A stretch of 48,559 nucleotides of DNA, taken from positions 1 through 48,559 of IMG/VR virus record IMGVR_UViG_3300019764_000007, one strand, 5' to 3'. The stretch comes from a virus. Of the stretch, positions 29,433 through 38,421 are shown piece after piece. The position numbers and the translations under genes are program-made. Under the pieces are notes generated by a model. That model was given only the letters and a program-made list of their open reading frames with translations. It ran no database searches and was not told the origin of the DNA. The stretch's first letter is position 1. Every line of letters starts with the position of its first letter.

Positions 29433-32063
29433 TTGGCGTTAAATAAACAAATACATCTATATGGTGTTGGGACAGACTATTTTTATAATAAAAAAGAAGA
29501 AAAGATAAATATCAAATTAAACAAACTTAGAATAACAAAAAAATATTGGGTTGAAAAAATAATAATCATAAAAAATCTAAGCAAAAGAGCGAGGGCTAAA
29601 TTATCAGAAGAAGATATTGAAAATATCGAATTAAATAATGAAATATACCGGGCTAGAGTTTCTGAATTAAATCAAATTATAAAGATTTATAAAAATAAAT
29701 TAATAAACAAGCTTGATAATAATAAAAAAAGAAGAAAAATGAATACAAAAAAAATCAAAAAAAGCGATATTATATCATCTTTTGATTCAACTACTACCAG
29801 AGTAACAGGATGTGAAATAGGCGAAGTAACAGAAGACATTATAGTGATACAAACATACTATTTTCAAATAGCGGAATCAATATGGGAAAGAGGGTTTACT
29901 TGGAATGGCGAAGAATACATCGCATATACCGCATCCGCTGGTCAGATTAGGCTTAAAAAATTTGTAGCCATTAAAAAAAGTGTTTATGACAAACATAAAT
30001 TAACATTAACGTGTGGATTAACAGAGGATATAATAAATGAAAGAGGCGGAGTTAATACTAATAAATACTTAGCATACTTGGCTTTAAACAATAGTGCAAC
30101 TGATGTATGGGAAGATTTTAATATTGATAACGCTATAGTAGTTGATGACTTTGAGACTAATGTAAAAGGATTAGTCGATTTCATAGATTATGAAACGTAT
30201 AAGATAGAATCAAAAAAAGAAATGAAAATACCGATACCACATACCGACGGCATAGGAATTTACTTATCTGATAAAAATAGAATGGTAAGACTTCCTTGGA
30301 TTAAGGGTTTGATGACTCCGTTTCCGTACATAAGATTTATAAATAAATTCTTAAAACAATATCCCAATGCAAGATACGTTAAAGACATATATGGCAAGGA
30401 GTATGACATAATAGAAGACGGAATCACTGCAATATTTACCAAGTCTCAATTCAAAATGTGGAAATATTATGACAGTTGGGATCAATACAAGGAGAATTAC
30501 AAGTTATATAATTGTCATGCATCTTATTGCAACGAGGAGGTTAAAAATCCACCGACTGCTAAAATAAATTATCAAATGCTACAAACACTTACGGATGTAA
30601 ATGATTCTGAGATAGACTCAATGGTAGAGCCGACTGTAAAGAAAATTACTAATATGGGTGAAGATGTTGGTGTAATGTTAAAGGTTTTAAAATCCGATAA
30701 TAATTATCACAGAAAAAATAGTTATCAAGAAGCTTTAAATTTATACCCAGAATTACTGCAAGATCCTCATAGCAGAGAAGTTTTAAAGGCTATTAAAAAA
30801 AGCCTAGTAAAAGATGCAAGAGGAGGAAAATTATATATAGACGGGAAGTACACTTTTATTTGTCCGGATATATATGCATTTGCAGAATGGCTATTTTTAG
30901 ATATAGAACATCCGAATGGATTATTAAGTGGAAATCAAGTTAGTTGTAAATTGTATAAAAGAGCAAAAAAATTAGATGTACTTAGAAGCCCATCTTTATA
31001 TAGGGAACACTTCATAGGTGAAAATACTTTTAATACAGAAATAAACAAATGGCTACCAACCAATGCTATATATATGAGTTCTCATTGTTTGGCTAGCTTA
31101 TTGCTCATGTATGACGTTGATGGAGATCAAAGCCTAGTTTGTGCAGAACCAACTATAACAAAAGTTGCTGAGAGAAATATGGTTGATATAGTTCCATTGT
31201 ATTATAATATGAAAAAAGCACCATCTCAACAGTTAAACAATAAAACAATATACGAAGGATTATCATTAGCTTATAGGAATACAAGCATAGGTCTATATAG
31301 CAATAATATAACGAAAGTATGGAATAGTGATGATCCTAACTTGGATGTAGTAAAACTATTGTGCTTAGAAAGTAACTTTTCAATAGATTCCGCAAAAACA
31401 TTATTTTTCATAGAAAGACCTGAGAATGAGAATAATTTAATATCGAGATACACGAAGTCTAAAGTGCCACACTTCTTCATGTATGCAAAGGATAAACCCG
31501 AATCGAATGTTGAGCCAATAAATACAGATAGTATAATGGGCAAAATAGAGGGAAAGATACCATCGGATAGGCTTACTTTCAAAAGAAACAATCTACCAAC
31601 ATTTGATTATACGATGCTTATGAAAAACAAGGGTATAAAGTTGGATGATGAAATAACCCAAGTATATAAAGAACTAAATATAAAAGTTGGACATTATTCT
31701 AATAGAAGTTCAGATGATGACAATAGCCATATGTATTACATATATAATGAGGTAAGAGATACATTATTGGATATGAGAGATGACAAACATGAGGTCGTTG
31801 ACGTATTGGTAGCGTATACCTTTGGTAATAAAGCAAAATACAAGAATACACTATGGTCATGCTTTGGAGATATAATCTTACAAAATTTAAAGGTGAATAT
31901 GATCAAAAAAGGATTAGATAAAACAATATGTTGTAACAGGTGTGGCGAAAGAGTTGTAAAAAAAGCACATAATCAATTATATTGCGATCGTTGTAAAGAA
32001 AAAATACAACTGGAACTTCAGAGAAAAAGCATGAATAAGCATAGAAAATCACTAATTTTGTGA
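29433..32063 (+). CDS. Single-subunit two-barrel RNA polymerase (YonO/RdRP-like, 876 aa)
   Basis: The motif YDVDGDQ (D561, D563, D565) is the catalytic magnesium-binding DxDGD of the double-psi beta-barrel polymerases, and about 40 residues ahead lies VLRSPSLYREH (516-526), matching the 'RNP.L..G' strand of eukaryotic RNA-dependent RNA polymerases and of the SPbeta protein YonO. A zinc ribbon (C834, C837, C851, C854) ends the protein. This family comprises single-chain, multisubunit-related polymerases; YonO is a DNA-dependent RNA polymerase. N-terminal 1-100 is basic and coiled. It starts with TTG, eight bases after GGAGG. It probably transcribes phage genes in the cell, perhaps late ones. 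Possibly also an RNA-templated enzyme. Confidence 0.88.
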   Translation: MALNKQIHLYGVGTDYFYNKKEEKINIKLNKLRITKKYWVEKIIIIKNLSKRARAKLSEEDIENIELNNEIYRARVSELNQIIKIYKNKLINKLDNNKKRRKMNTKKIKKSDIISSFDSTTTRVTGCEIGEVTEDIIVIQTYYFQIAESIWERGFTWNGEEYIAYTASAGQIRLKKFVAIKKSVYDKHKLTLTCGLTEDIINERGGVNTNKYLAYLALNNSATDVWEDFNIDNAIVVDDFETNVKGLVDFIDYETYKIESKKEMKIPIPHTDGIGIYLSDKNRMVRLPWIKGLMTPFPYIRFINKFLKQYPNARYVKDIYGKEYDIIEDGITAIFTKSQFKMWKYYDSWDQYKENYKLYNCHASYCNEEVKNPPTAKINYQMLQTLTDVNDSEIDSMVEPTVKKITNMGEDVGVMLKVLKSDNNYHRKNSYQEALNLYPELLQDPHSREVLKAIKKSLVKDARGGKLYIDGKYTFICPDIYAFAEWLFLDIEHPNGLLSGNQVSCKLYKRAKKLDVLRSPSLYREHFIGENTFNTEINKWLPTNAIYMSSHCLASLLLMYDVDGDQSLVCAEPTITKVAERNMVDIVPLYYNMKKAPSQQLNNKTIYEGLSLAYRNTSIGLYSNNITKVWNSDDPNLDVVKLLCLESNFSIDSAKTLFFIERPENENNLISRYTKSKVPHFFMYAKDKPESNVEPINTDSIMGKIEGKIPSDRLTFKRNNLPTFDYTMLMKNKGIKLDDEITQVYKELNIKVGHYSNRSSDDDNSHMYYIYNEVRDTLLDMRDDKHEVVDVLVAYTFGNKAKYKNTLWSCFGDIILQNLKVNMIKKGLDKTICCNRCGERVVKKAHNQLYCDRCKEKIQLELQRKSMNKHRKSLIL

Positions 32064-32139
32064 AGTAGCTATGGAACGTAGTATTTTCAACGCTTTCATC
32101 AGTTTTATGGTTCTTGTATAAAACTACTTAACCCTTACA

Positions 32140-32275
32140 ACCATTGCAATTGCTATATTCTTCAATAGTGTAAACCTTTAGTAAAAAAAGATAAATGCCG
32201 ATAAGGAATAACACAAGATATACAAAGTGAATTGTAAGTTCCCACAAGATATAGAAATGGGGCTGAGAATGCCCC
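32140..32275 (+). other. Non-coding gap between polymerase and zinc/HTH gene
   Basis: 254 bases (32064-32317) without a convincing gene. A hairpin GGGGC-TGAGAAT-GCCCC (32259-32275) lies in the leader of the next gene, 42 bases before its ATG; no T-run follows, so it is probably a leader stem rather than a terminator. Confidence 0.4.
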
Positions 32276-32317
32276 TCTCTATAAATACAACTATTTCCAT
32301 AAGAGGGAGATGATGAT

Positions 32318-32635
32318 ATGTTTAATCTACAATGTAATAACTGTTTATTTGAATGCAAAAATAAGTATAATGGTGAATGTCCATATTGCGAGCACAAAGT
32401 AGATGAAATTGAGTTACAAGATATAAACTATCAAATTAAAAGATTAAATGTAGACCTTTACAAGTTCTGCAAGAGAAATAATCTGAAATATAAAATACTA
32501 AAAGAAATGCTAAAAGGTCGTAGAGAATGGAATTATAAATATCTATATAAGATTAATAATCGCTTAAACGAGGATGATTGGATTATAGAACATTTAAATA
32601 AGTACCCAAATGGAATTAGACCGGAGGCAGTATAG
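32318..32635 (+). CDS. Zinc-ribbon and HTH-like protein (105 aa)
   Basis: N-terminal Cys cluster (C6, C9, C13, C21, C24: CNNC..CPYC) followed by a helical region (LYKFCKRNNLKYKILKEMLKGRREWNYKYLYKINNRL, about 43-80) that resembles a helix-turn-helix. Probable DNA- or RNA-binding regulator. Ribosome binding site GAGGGAGATGATGAT. Placed between the RNA polymerase homologue and the RNase, it might be a transcription factor for the phage polymerase; this is inference. Confidence 0.65.
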   Translation: MFNLQCNNCLFECKNKYNGECPYCEHKVDEIELQDINYQIKRLNVDLYKFCKRNNLKYKILKEMLKGRREWNYKYLYKINNRLNEDDWIIEHLNKYPNGIRPEAV

Positions 32636-32662
32636 CTACATATTCTTAGGAGAGGAGAATTG

Positions 32663-34117
32663 ATGGGCAAAAGTAATATAAATATAAAATATAAATGCTT
32701 GGGAGCCGGTTCTGGTAATGTAACTGGATCGGCTCACTTGTTAGAAATAAAAGTAAACAATAAATTGACTAGTATATTGTTAGATATGGGAGCAATTCAA
32801 GACGGCAAATTTTCAACAAAGCAATTGTTCGATATGAATAGGTGCGATTCAGATATGTCTGAAATTGATCATATTATTGCTTCACATGGGCACCTTGACC
32901 ATATAATGAACTTGTGTCAAGTACAAAGATTGGATTTTGATGGAAATATTTATATGACAGATATGACATTGAAGTTGTGTGAGCATATAACAGAAGATGG
33001 AATTAAGATACATGATAAAACTGTCGAGTATTTGAGTAAATCTGTTAAAAAAGGAAATATAACTCCGTATATGAATATGAGAAGTAGAGATTATTTCTTA
33101 TCAAGAGTTAGAGCTTACGGCTATGAAAAATGGATAGTTATAAATGACAATATAAAATTTAAATTTATGGCATCTGGTCATATTAGTGGGAGTTCTATGA
33201 TTTATTTAGAAGTACAAGATGGATATGAAAAGCAGACAATATTATATACTGGTGACACATCATGCAATAGAGAAATTCCATTTACAATGAAGCCATCAAT
33301 CAAAGGTATGAAAATTAATCATTTAATAACTGAATCAACCTACTCTCATGTACATATAGAACAAAGAACAGAAGATGTAATTGTAGAAGATTTGCATAGA
33401 CTAATAAAATCTACTTGTATAGAGAAGAAAGGCGATTTACTAATTCCTTCTTTTGCAATGGCGAGAAGCACGAATCTGGCTTACTACTTAAAGAAAACCT
33501 ATGAGAAATATCCAGAGCTAAATCCTATTCAGATTTATATGGCTAGTCCGCTAATGAATAAGTGTCACAACACACTCGGTTCAGACAGTGATTTCTATGA
33601 CGAAAAGTGGAAAGATGAAATGGATTTATTTGAGTGGGGTAAGATATCACAATTATCCGAATTTAAAGATGTTATGGCAGTATCTAGAAGAAGTGAACCT
33701 AAAGTATGGATTTCCAGTTCGGGAATGGCTGATAAAGGCATCAATTCTTACTTAGTTTCTGAGATAGTCAAGTCTAGAAAGAATACTATTGTATTTGTTG
33801 GATATTGTGCAGAAGGAACTACAGGTAGGAAGTTAATTGAAGGCAAACAGAAAACGATTACTTCTAATATAGATGGTGAAAAGAAAACTGTAGCCATTAG
33901 AGCGAGAGTTGAAAATCTAACTGGTATGTCAAGTCATGCAAGTGGTAAAGAAATCGTTGAAACACTAGAGACCGCTGAAAAGAAAAAGTTAAAAACAGTA
34001 ATAGCTGTACACGGTGATAAAGATAGAACAGAATCAATGTGTGAGCTATTTCAAAATAAATACAAGCAAAATTTAAATACATATGCTCCAAGGATTGGAC
34101 AGAGTATAAAATTATAG
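32663..34117 (+). CDS. Beta-CASP metallo-beta-lactamase-fold nuclease (484 aa)
   Basis: An RNA (or DNA) nuclease of the family that includes CPSF73, RNase J and YsiH-like enzymes. All metal motifs are present: HGHLDH (H75, H77, D79, H80), H173 in SGHISGSS, D198 in GDTS, then motif A E224 (ESTY), PSFAMAR (262-268), SSSGMA (351-356), H425 (SSHAS) and H450 (AVHGD). Full length for the family. Start ATG 32663 with AGGAG; the TTG three bases earlier is ignored. In a phage it may mature or degrade RNA; adjacency to the phage RNA polymerase suggests a shared role. Confidence 0.92.
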   Translation: MGKSNINIKYKCLGAGSGNVTGSAHLLEIKVNNKLTSILLDMGAIQDGKFSTKQLFDMNRCDSDMSEIDHIIASHGHLDHIMNLCQVQRLDFDGNIYMTDMTLKLCEHITEDGIKIHDKTVEYLSKSVKKGNITPYMNMRSRDYFLSRVRAYGYEKWIVINDNIKFKFMASGHISGSSMIYLEVQDGYEKQTILYTGDTSCNREIPFTMKPSIKGMKINHLITESTYSHVHIEQRTEDVIVEDLHRLIKSTCIEKKGDLLIPSFAMARSTNLAYYLKKTYEKYPELNPIQIYMASPLMNKCHNTLGSDSDFYDEKWKDEMDLFEWGKISQLSEFKDVMAVSRRSEPKVWISSSGMADKGINSYLVSEIVKSRKNTIVFVGYCAEGTTGRKLIEGKQKTITSNIDGEKKTVAIRARVENLTGMSSHASGKEIVETLETAEKKKLKTVIAVHGDKDRTESMCELFQNKYKQNLNTYAPRIGQSIKL

Positions 34118-34148
34118 GATGTAACATAATATTGAAGGGAGAGCAATA

Positions 34149-35444
34149 TTGAGTAATTTGGATACAAAGAAAAAGCCTAATGAGTCCTACGAGGATTACT
34201 GTGATAGAATGTATAGGATGCAAGGAGCACTTGGTCATACAAATGATGTAATGGGCTATATAATCAATCAGAACGTTGATGAAAAAGAAGTTAAAGACGA
34301 ATCTGCTCACAGAAAATCAGCAAGGATAAGGATTAAAGCATTTGACAGAGGATATGAAGAAGGTTTAAAATGTGTTAGAGATGATTATAGTGTAAGAGGA
34401 CTAGATTCTCTTATTCCAAAAACTCATCTTGAAAAAATGCAAGAAATGGTTGGAGAATATGGGATCAAGAAAAGAGATATGCAACTAGAAAGATTGGAAT
34501 TGGCTAGGCTTTATAGGGAAGTTACTCCGGTTTTATTATTTGCAGAACAATACTCTTTAGTTATAAAAGAGAACCTTGAATTTGTCATACCAGAAGAATT
34601 ATTCGACATTCCTTACGAAGAAATTGTAGGAGAATCTGTTATTAAAGGTTGTCCAGCGGACTGGCATACTGGTGTATTAATTGATGAAGAATATAATTAC
34701 CATAATCATAAGAAAGCTGAAGAGAAAATAGATTATTATGCGGATAAATTGATGGAATATGCTAAAATGTTTAACGCTAAGATGATTGATATTACACACC
34801 TTGGTGATATCATAGAACATTTCGACATGAGAAATCAACAAAAGTGGAATTGTGAGTTTGCTACAGACAAGCAATTGGTTGAAGGTGAAAACCTTACGTG
34901 GAGACTTGTAATCAGACTTATGAAAAACGGATTTAAAGTTAGACTAGGTGGAATATATGGAAACCATGATCGGATCACTGGATCTAAACATGATGCGGTA
35001 GAAAACAACACTGCAATGTATGTTATTATTCAAAATATGAAGAATAGTGTAACTAGAGGAATAGAGCTATACGGAAAAGAACTTCATTTATTAGAATTTG
35101 CTGACCAACCGGAAGATTACGAGCATCAAGTTGATGAAATCTATGGAAATAGAATCAGATATCAACATGGTCACAACGATGCTAAGAATGATGAGAGAAA
35201 AATTGAGAAGTACAACGGAGTCGATGATGACTCTTATGATATTTTAGTATTTGGTCACTTACATCACGGTAGAGTAATTCATAAGAATAGAAATGAAATG
35301 GAAATCTATGGAGGAACGCTCCAAGGCTCAAATTCATATGGTAAAAATAAGGTTAAATCAACAGCAGATGCATCTCAGTTAATAATTGTATTTAGAGATA
35401 ACGGTGATGTATTGCCATTTGAAGTAAATCTACAACATATTTAG
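34149..35444 (+). CDS. Calcineurin-like metallophosphoesterase (431 aa), TTG start
   Basis: C-terminal ~260 residues contain the metal-binding motifs: D171 and H173 (ADWHTG), GD (219-220), GNHD (271-274), H340/H342 (QHGHND) and FGHLHHG (368-374). The N-terminal 165 residues are helical and unrecognised. Such enzymes range from DNA nucleases (SbcD/Mre11-like) to phosphodiesterases; substrate unknown. The TTG start lies seven bases after AAGGGAG. It lies between the beta-CASP nuclease and ClpP-like protease. Confidence 0.88.
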   Translation: MSNLDTKKKPNESYEDYCDRMYRMQGALGHTNDVMGYIINQNVDEKEVKDESAHRKSARIRIKAFDRGYEEGLKCVRDDYSVRGLDSLIPKTHLEKMQEMVGEYGIKKRDMQLERLELARLYREVTPVLLFAEQYSLVIKENLEFVIPEELFDIPYEEIVGESVIKGCPADWHTGVLIDEEYNYHNHKKAEEKIDYYADKLMEYAKMFNAKMIDITHLGDIIEHFDMRNQQKWNCEFATDKQLVEGENLTWRLVIRLMKNGFKVRLGGIYGNHDRITGSKHDAVENNTAMYVIIQNMKNSVTRGIELYGKELHLLEFADQPEDYEHQVDEIYGNRIRYQHGHNDAKNDERKIEKYNGVDDDSYDILVFGHLHHGRVIHKNRNEMEIYGGTLQGSNSYGKNKVKSTADASQLIIVFRDNGDVLPFEVNLQHI

Positions 35445-35465
35445 ACACAAGAAGGGAGAGACACT

Positions 35466-36077
35466 ATGAATAATTTTACTAGAAATACTGGGACATTGGA
35501 TATCAATGAGCTTGTGTCACAATTGAAAGAATCGGCTAATCCGGTTATGTATCAATACTTTAAAAATTTAGATGAGGGAAATCTGTTAATTAGTGGTGAA
35601 ATTGATGATTTAACTATTGAATACTTCATTATGCCATTAATGCAATTGGATGCTGATCCTAATGTAGAAGAAATTACTATCTACTTGAATTCACCGGGCG
35701 GTTCTATCTTTACGGGAATGACCCTATGTGAGGCTATTGAGAGATTAAAAACTCCTACAAAGGTAGTATTACTCTCATATGCTTATTCAATGGGAGGATA
35801 TATCTTAATGTCTGGATTCAGTAATCCTAATGTTAAGAGGGTGTGTTATCCATTTAGTACAGGCTTAATTCATCAAGGTAGTACTAGATTAGGTGGAAAT
35901 AGTAATGACGTAGAAGATACATATGAGTTTTATAAGAAATACAATGAGAAAATGAATCAATATATTTTAGACCATAGCAATATTCCAAGCGATGTATTGG
36001 ATAAGCACAAAAGATTCGAGTGGTATTTAACTGCTGATGAAATGCTTGAGTATGGTTTAGTAGATGAGATTATTTAA
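35466..36077 (+). CDS. ClpP-like protease (203 aa)
   Basis: ClpP-fold serine peptidase. The core motifs are NSPGGSIFTG (75-84), nucleophile S108 in AYSMGGY, base H136 in LIHQG, and a C-terminal SA-E-YGLVD-like end (TADEMLEYGLVDEI). The third catalytic residue of bacterial ClpP (Asp) is replaced by Glu (E185 by alignment with ERD-RFLSA), which may lower activity or alter it. Phage ClpP-like proteins often serve as prohead proteases; here another protease-scaffold gene exists at 42110, so a different role is possible. GGGAG ribosome binding site; a terminator follows. Confidence 0.88.
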   Translation: MNNFTRNTGTLDINELVSQLKESANPVMYQYFKNLDEGNLLISGEIDDLTIEYFIMPLMQLDADPNVEEITIYLNSPGGSIFTGMTLCEAIERLKTPTKVVLLSYAYSMGGYILMSGFSNPNVKRVCYPFSTGLIHQGSTRLGGNSNDVEDTYEFYKKYNEKMNQYILDHSNIPSDVLDKHKRFEWYLTADEMLEYGLVDEII

Positions 36078-36081
36078 ACGG

Positions 36082-36108
36082 GTAGGGATTAATTTCCCTA
36101 CTTTATTT
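36082..36108 (+). terminator. Rho-independent terminator after clpP-like gene
   Basis: GTAGGG-ATTAATTT-CCCTAC followed by a T-rich tract. It probably partly separates clpP-like gene expression from the terminase genes. Confidence 0.7.
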
Positions 36109-36114
36109 ATATTT

Positions 36115-36280
36115 TAGAACAAGTCTATCACGGACAATATGGAGAGCTTAATATCGACCTCTCCCTCGATTTAGCTTTCTTAGTGTGATAGGCTTATTTT
36201 AGGATATAAATTAATGTGGGATAGGGAGTGCAACCTGATAAAGTTAGACCATCCATCTAACTTTCCCACATTTTATACAA
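36115..36280 (+). ncRNA. Candidate structured RNA (two nested stems)
   Basis: Element A: AAGTCTATCAC (36121-36131) pairs with GTGATAGGCTT (36185-36195), enclosing GGAGAG/CTCTCC (36141-36146, 36159-36164); a competing pairing ATCGA/TCGAT (36153-36157, 36166-36170) excludes the inner stem. Element B: AATGTGGGA/TCCCACATT (36213-36221, 36264-36272) enclosing AAGTTAGA/TCTAACTT (36241-36248, 36256-36263), followed by TTTTAT. It lies between the clpP-like gene and the HNH gene. Not a recognised riboswitch or group I intron core. It may regulate the HNH gene. Confidence 0.5.
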
Positions 36281-36305
36281 TGGATATAATATCGGGAGGT
36301 ATTTA

Positions 36306-37199
36306 ATGTTAGTTAGTAAAACAGTAGAAACAAAGTGGAATAGCAGAAATAAGAAAAAATTTGTTGAACTTGGATATGAATATACCAAGATGGGAGATAT
36401 CTTTTATACATCAATCGAAGATACATCAAAAACAAATAAAAATTACATAAAATATAAATGTGATTTTTGCGGAGAAATAAACAGTAAAATGTTCGGAGAA
36501 TATCTACAGCAAAGGAAGATAACTCCTATGGATTGTTGTAATGATATTGACTGCAAAAATAAAAAACTTGAAATGTCAGTGTTAAAAAAATATGGAGAAA
36601 CTAACATAAGTAAGACTGATTATTTTAAAGAAGCATATAAAGCCAAGATGAATCAAAATTATGGAGTGGATAACTATTTTGAGTTGCTAGACCATACAGG
36701 ATCTAATAATCACGAATGGAAAGATACCAATTACACCTGCACAAATTGTGGAAAAGTGGAGCACAGAAAAGAGAGTCATATAAATAAGAATGGGAATAAT
36801 TTTTGTTCTATGGAGTGTAAGGCTGAATTCTATACAGGAGAAAAAGTCGAGGATTATAAATATCCACGAAGCACGAAACTATACAGGGAGTGGAAGGATT
36901 CTGTACACAAAAAATACCATAATAAATGTTTCATCTGTGGTTCACAAATAGATATCAGGGCACATCATTTAGAAGGGATGTCTATAAATTCTAGTCTGGC
37001 ATTTTCTGTGAATAACGGAATTACGCTATGTGACAATCACCATAATCCATCAGAAAAGGGGTCTTTTCATAATTTATATGGAACATACAAAAATACAAAA
37101 GAACAATTTATAGAATATTGCGGAAAATACCATAGTATAAACTACGAAGAAAAGATTAAGAAGTTAAAACTAGAAGGGAGAGAATATGGCAACAGCTAA
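36306..37199 (+). CDS. HNH endonuclease with zinc fingers (297 aa)
   Basis: HNH motif CFIC (C208, C211), HH (220-221), N237 and LCDNHH (241-246) as in free-standing phage HNH homing nucleases. Two further Cys clusters (C52/C55 with C77-C83; C145/C148 with C167/C171) are zinc sites. GGGAGG site before ATG. Its end overlaps the next gene by 14 bases, so the nuclease gene supplies that gene's ribosome binding site; this fits insertion between clpP-like and terminase genes. Confidence 0.9.
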   Translation: MLVSKTVETKWNSRNKKKFVELGYEYTKMGDIFYTSIEDTSKTNKNYIKYKCDFCGEINSKMFGEYLQQRKITPMDCCNDIDCKNKKLEMSVLKKYGETNISKTDYFKEAYKAKMNQNYGVDNYFELLDHTGSNNHEWKDTNYTCTNCGKVEHRKESHINKNGNNFCSMECKAEFYTGEKVEDYKYPRSTKLYREWKDSVHKKYHNKCFICGSQIDIRAHHLEGMSINSSLAFSVNNGITLCDNHHNPSEKGSFHNLYGTYKNTKEQFIEYCGKYHSINYEEKIKKLKLEGREYGNS

Positions 37200-38421
37200 A
37201 GAAAAACAAGCAGACAAACAAATAGCAGAAGCTTTAGATTTTCTTTCTGAGCAAGGCTATAATATACCAAAACGAGGTAGAAAAACTGCCACAGATATTA
37301 AAAGAGAAATAAAAGCATCAAAAGCTACACTCGAAAAATATAATTACAAAGTACAAGGTGAGAATGAATACACTTGTACAGACTGTGGTAAATCGCTTAG
37401 TATTAAAGAAAACAATTTTTATATGTCACAATCAAGAATGTATAGTGGAGTGGGTCTAATCTCAGTATGTAAGAAGTGTCTAGAGAGATATTTTAATGAC
37501 TATATGATAGTTAACAATGGAGACGTAAAGTTATCATTCTATATGTTGTGCAGAGAGGTTAATGCCGTATTTGCACTATCTGCTGTAGACATGGCTATTA
37601 GTAGTAAAAACTCTACATTCAAAACATACTTTCAAAAGATAAATAGCTTGAAGCAATACCAAGGCATGAGTTTTAAAGATAGCGATCCATTTGACTCAAC
37701 CACTGCTGAAGTAAAAGAACAGAGAGAGGTTGAATCTGGAAAGCTAAAATTAAGCAAAGAAGAGAGACAGGCTAAAAAAGAGGTAGTTGAAGCAATAGGA
37801 AGAGATCCTTTTGTTGATTTGCCAGTTTCTGATCAAAAACTATTGTATCCAGAACTTCTAGAGCATATAGATGAGGATGTTCAAGAGAATCCATTTTTGG
37901 TTAGCCAGATAGTACAAGTTGTTTTAAATAACAATACTATATCCAAGCTAAATCAAATGTTGTCAAGGTTAGCAACAGATGTAACAGAGGCACATAAAAA
38001 TGACGATAAAATTAGAAATTTGATAAACAACATAAAGAATTTATCAAGCGCTACAACTTCAATAGCAAAAGAAAATGGAATCGCAAAAAAGGGTGGAGAA
38101 GGAAAGAAGCGGTCTACTTTGACGGGTATGATGTTATACTACAGAGACTTAGATTTAGACGAGATAGAAGTAGATTATTATGATCAAGTTGGCTCAATCG
38201 GCATGGAAAGAGTGCAAAAGATGTCGATGAAAGCTATATTTGACCAAGGGTTATTTAATGATAATGATTTGCAAGAAATGTTAAGTCATAGTAGAAAGTT
38301 AGTTGAATCACTTGAAAAAGAAAAAAATAAATTAGAAGAAGAAAACAGGAAACTAAAAGTTATCCTAACAAATAATAAGATAGACTATAAGGTTGGTGAT
38401 GTTGATGCATCCACAAGCTAA
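37186..38421 (+). CDS. Putative terminase small subunit-like protein (411 aa)
   Basis: No family is certain, but the gene directly precedes and overlaps the large terminase gene, the usual place of terS. Residues 62-100 have a zinc-binding CTDCG..CKKC pair; the end (365-395) is a coiled coil (KLVESLEKEKNKLEEENRKLK). The N-terminal part is basic and helical, possibly DNA-binding. It is longer than most small terminases (100-200 aa), so a fusion or another packaging role is possible. GGGAG site. Confidence 0.55.
   Translation: MATAKEKQADKQIAEALDFLSEQGYNIPKRGRKTATDIKREIKASKATLEKYNYKVQGENEYTCTDCGKSLSIKENNFYMSQSRMYSGVGLISVCKKCLERYFNDYMIVNNGDVKLSFYMLCREVNAVFALSAVDMAISSKNSTFKTYFQKINSLKQYQGMSFKDSDPFDSTTAEVKEQREVESGKLKLSKEERQAKKEVVEAIGRDPFVDLPVSDQKLLYPELLEHIDEDVQENPFLVSQIVQVVLNNNTISKLNQMLSRLATDVTEAHKNDDKIRNLINNIKNLSSATTSIAKENGIAKKGGEGKKRSTLTGMMLYYRDLDLDEIEVDYYDQVGSIGMERVQKMSMKAIFDQGLFNDNDLQEMLSHSRKLVESLEKEKNKLEEENRKLKVILTNNKIDYKVGDVDASTS

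Noticed and set aside
32064-32317. tRNA or structural RNA gene in the gap after the polymerase
   Set aside because: No cloverleaf, T-loop GTTCRA or CCA-like end found; only a single GC hairpin.
34149-35444. SbcD/Mre11 exonuclease assignment
   Set aside because: Metal motifs fit the wider metallophosphoesterase family, but no SbcC partner or Mre11-specific C-terminal part is visible.
36115-36280. Group I intron hosting the HNH nuclease
   Set aside because: No conserved P/Q/R/S core sequences seen, and the flanking genes are complete, so nothing needs splicing.
37186-38421. Firm assignment as small terminase
   Set aside because: Only the position supports it; the length and the zinc motif are atypical, so it is listed as putative.
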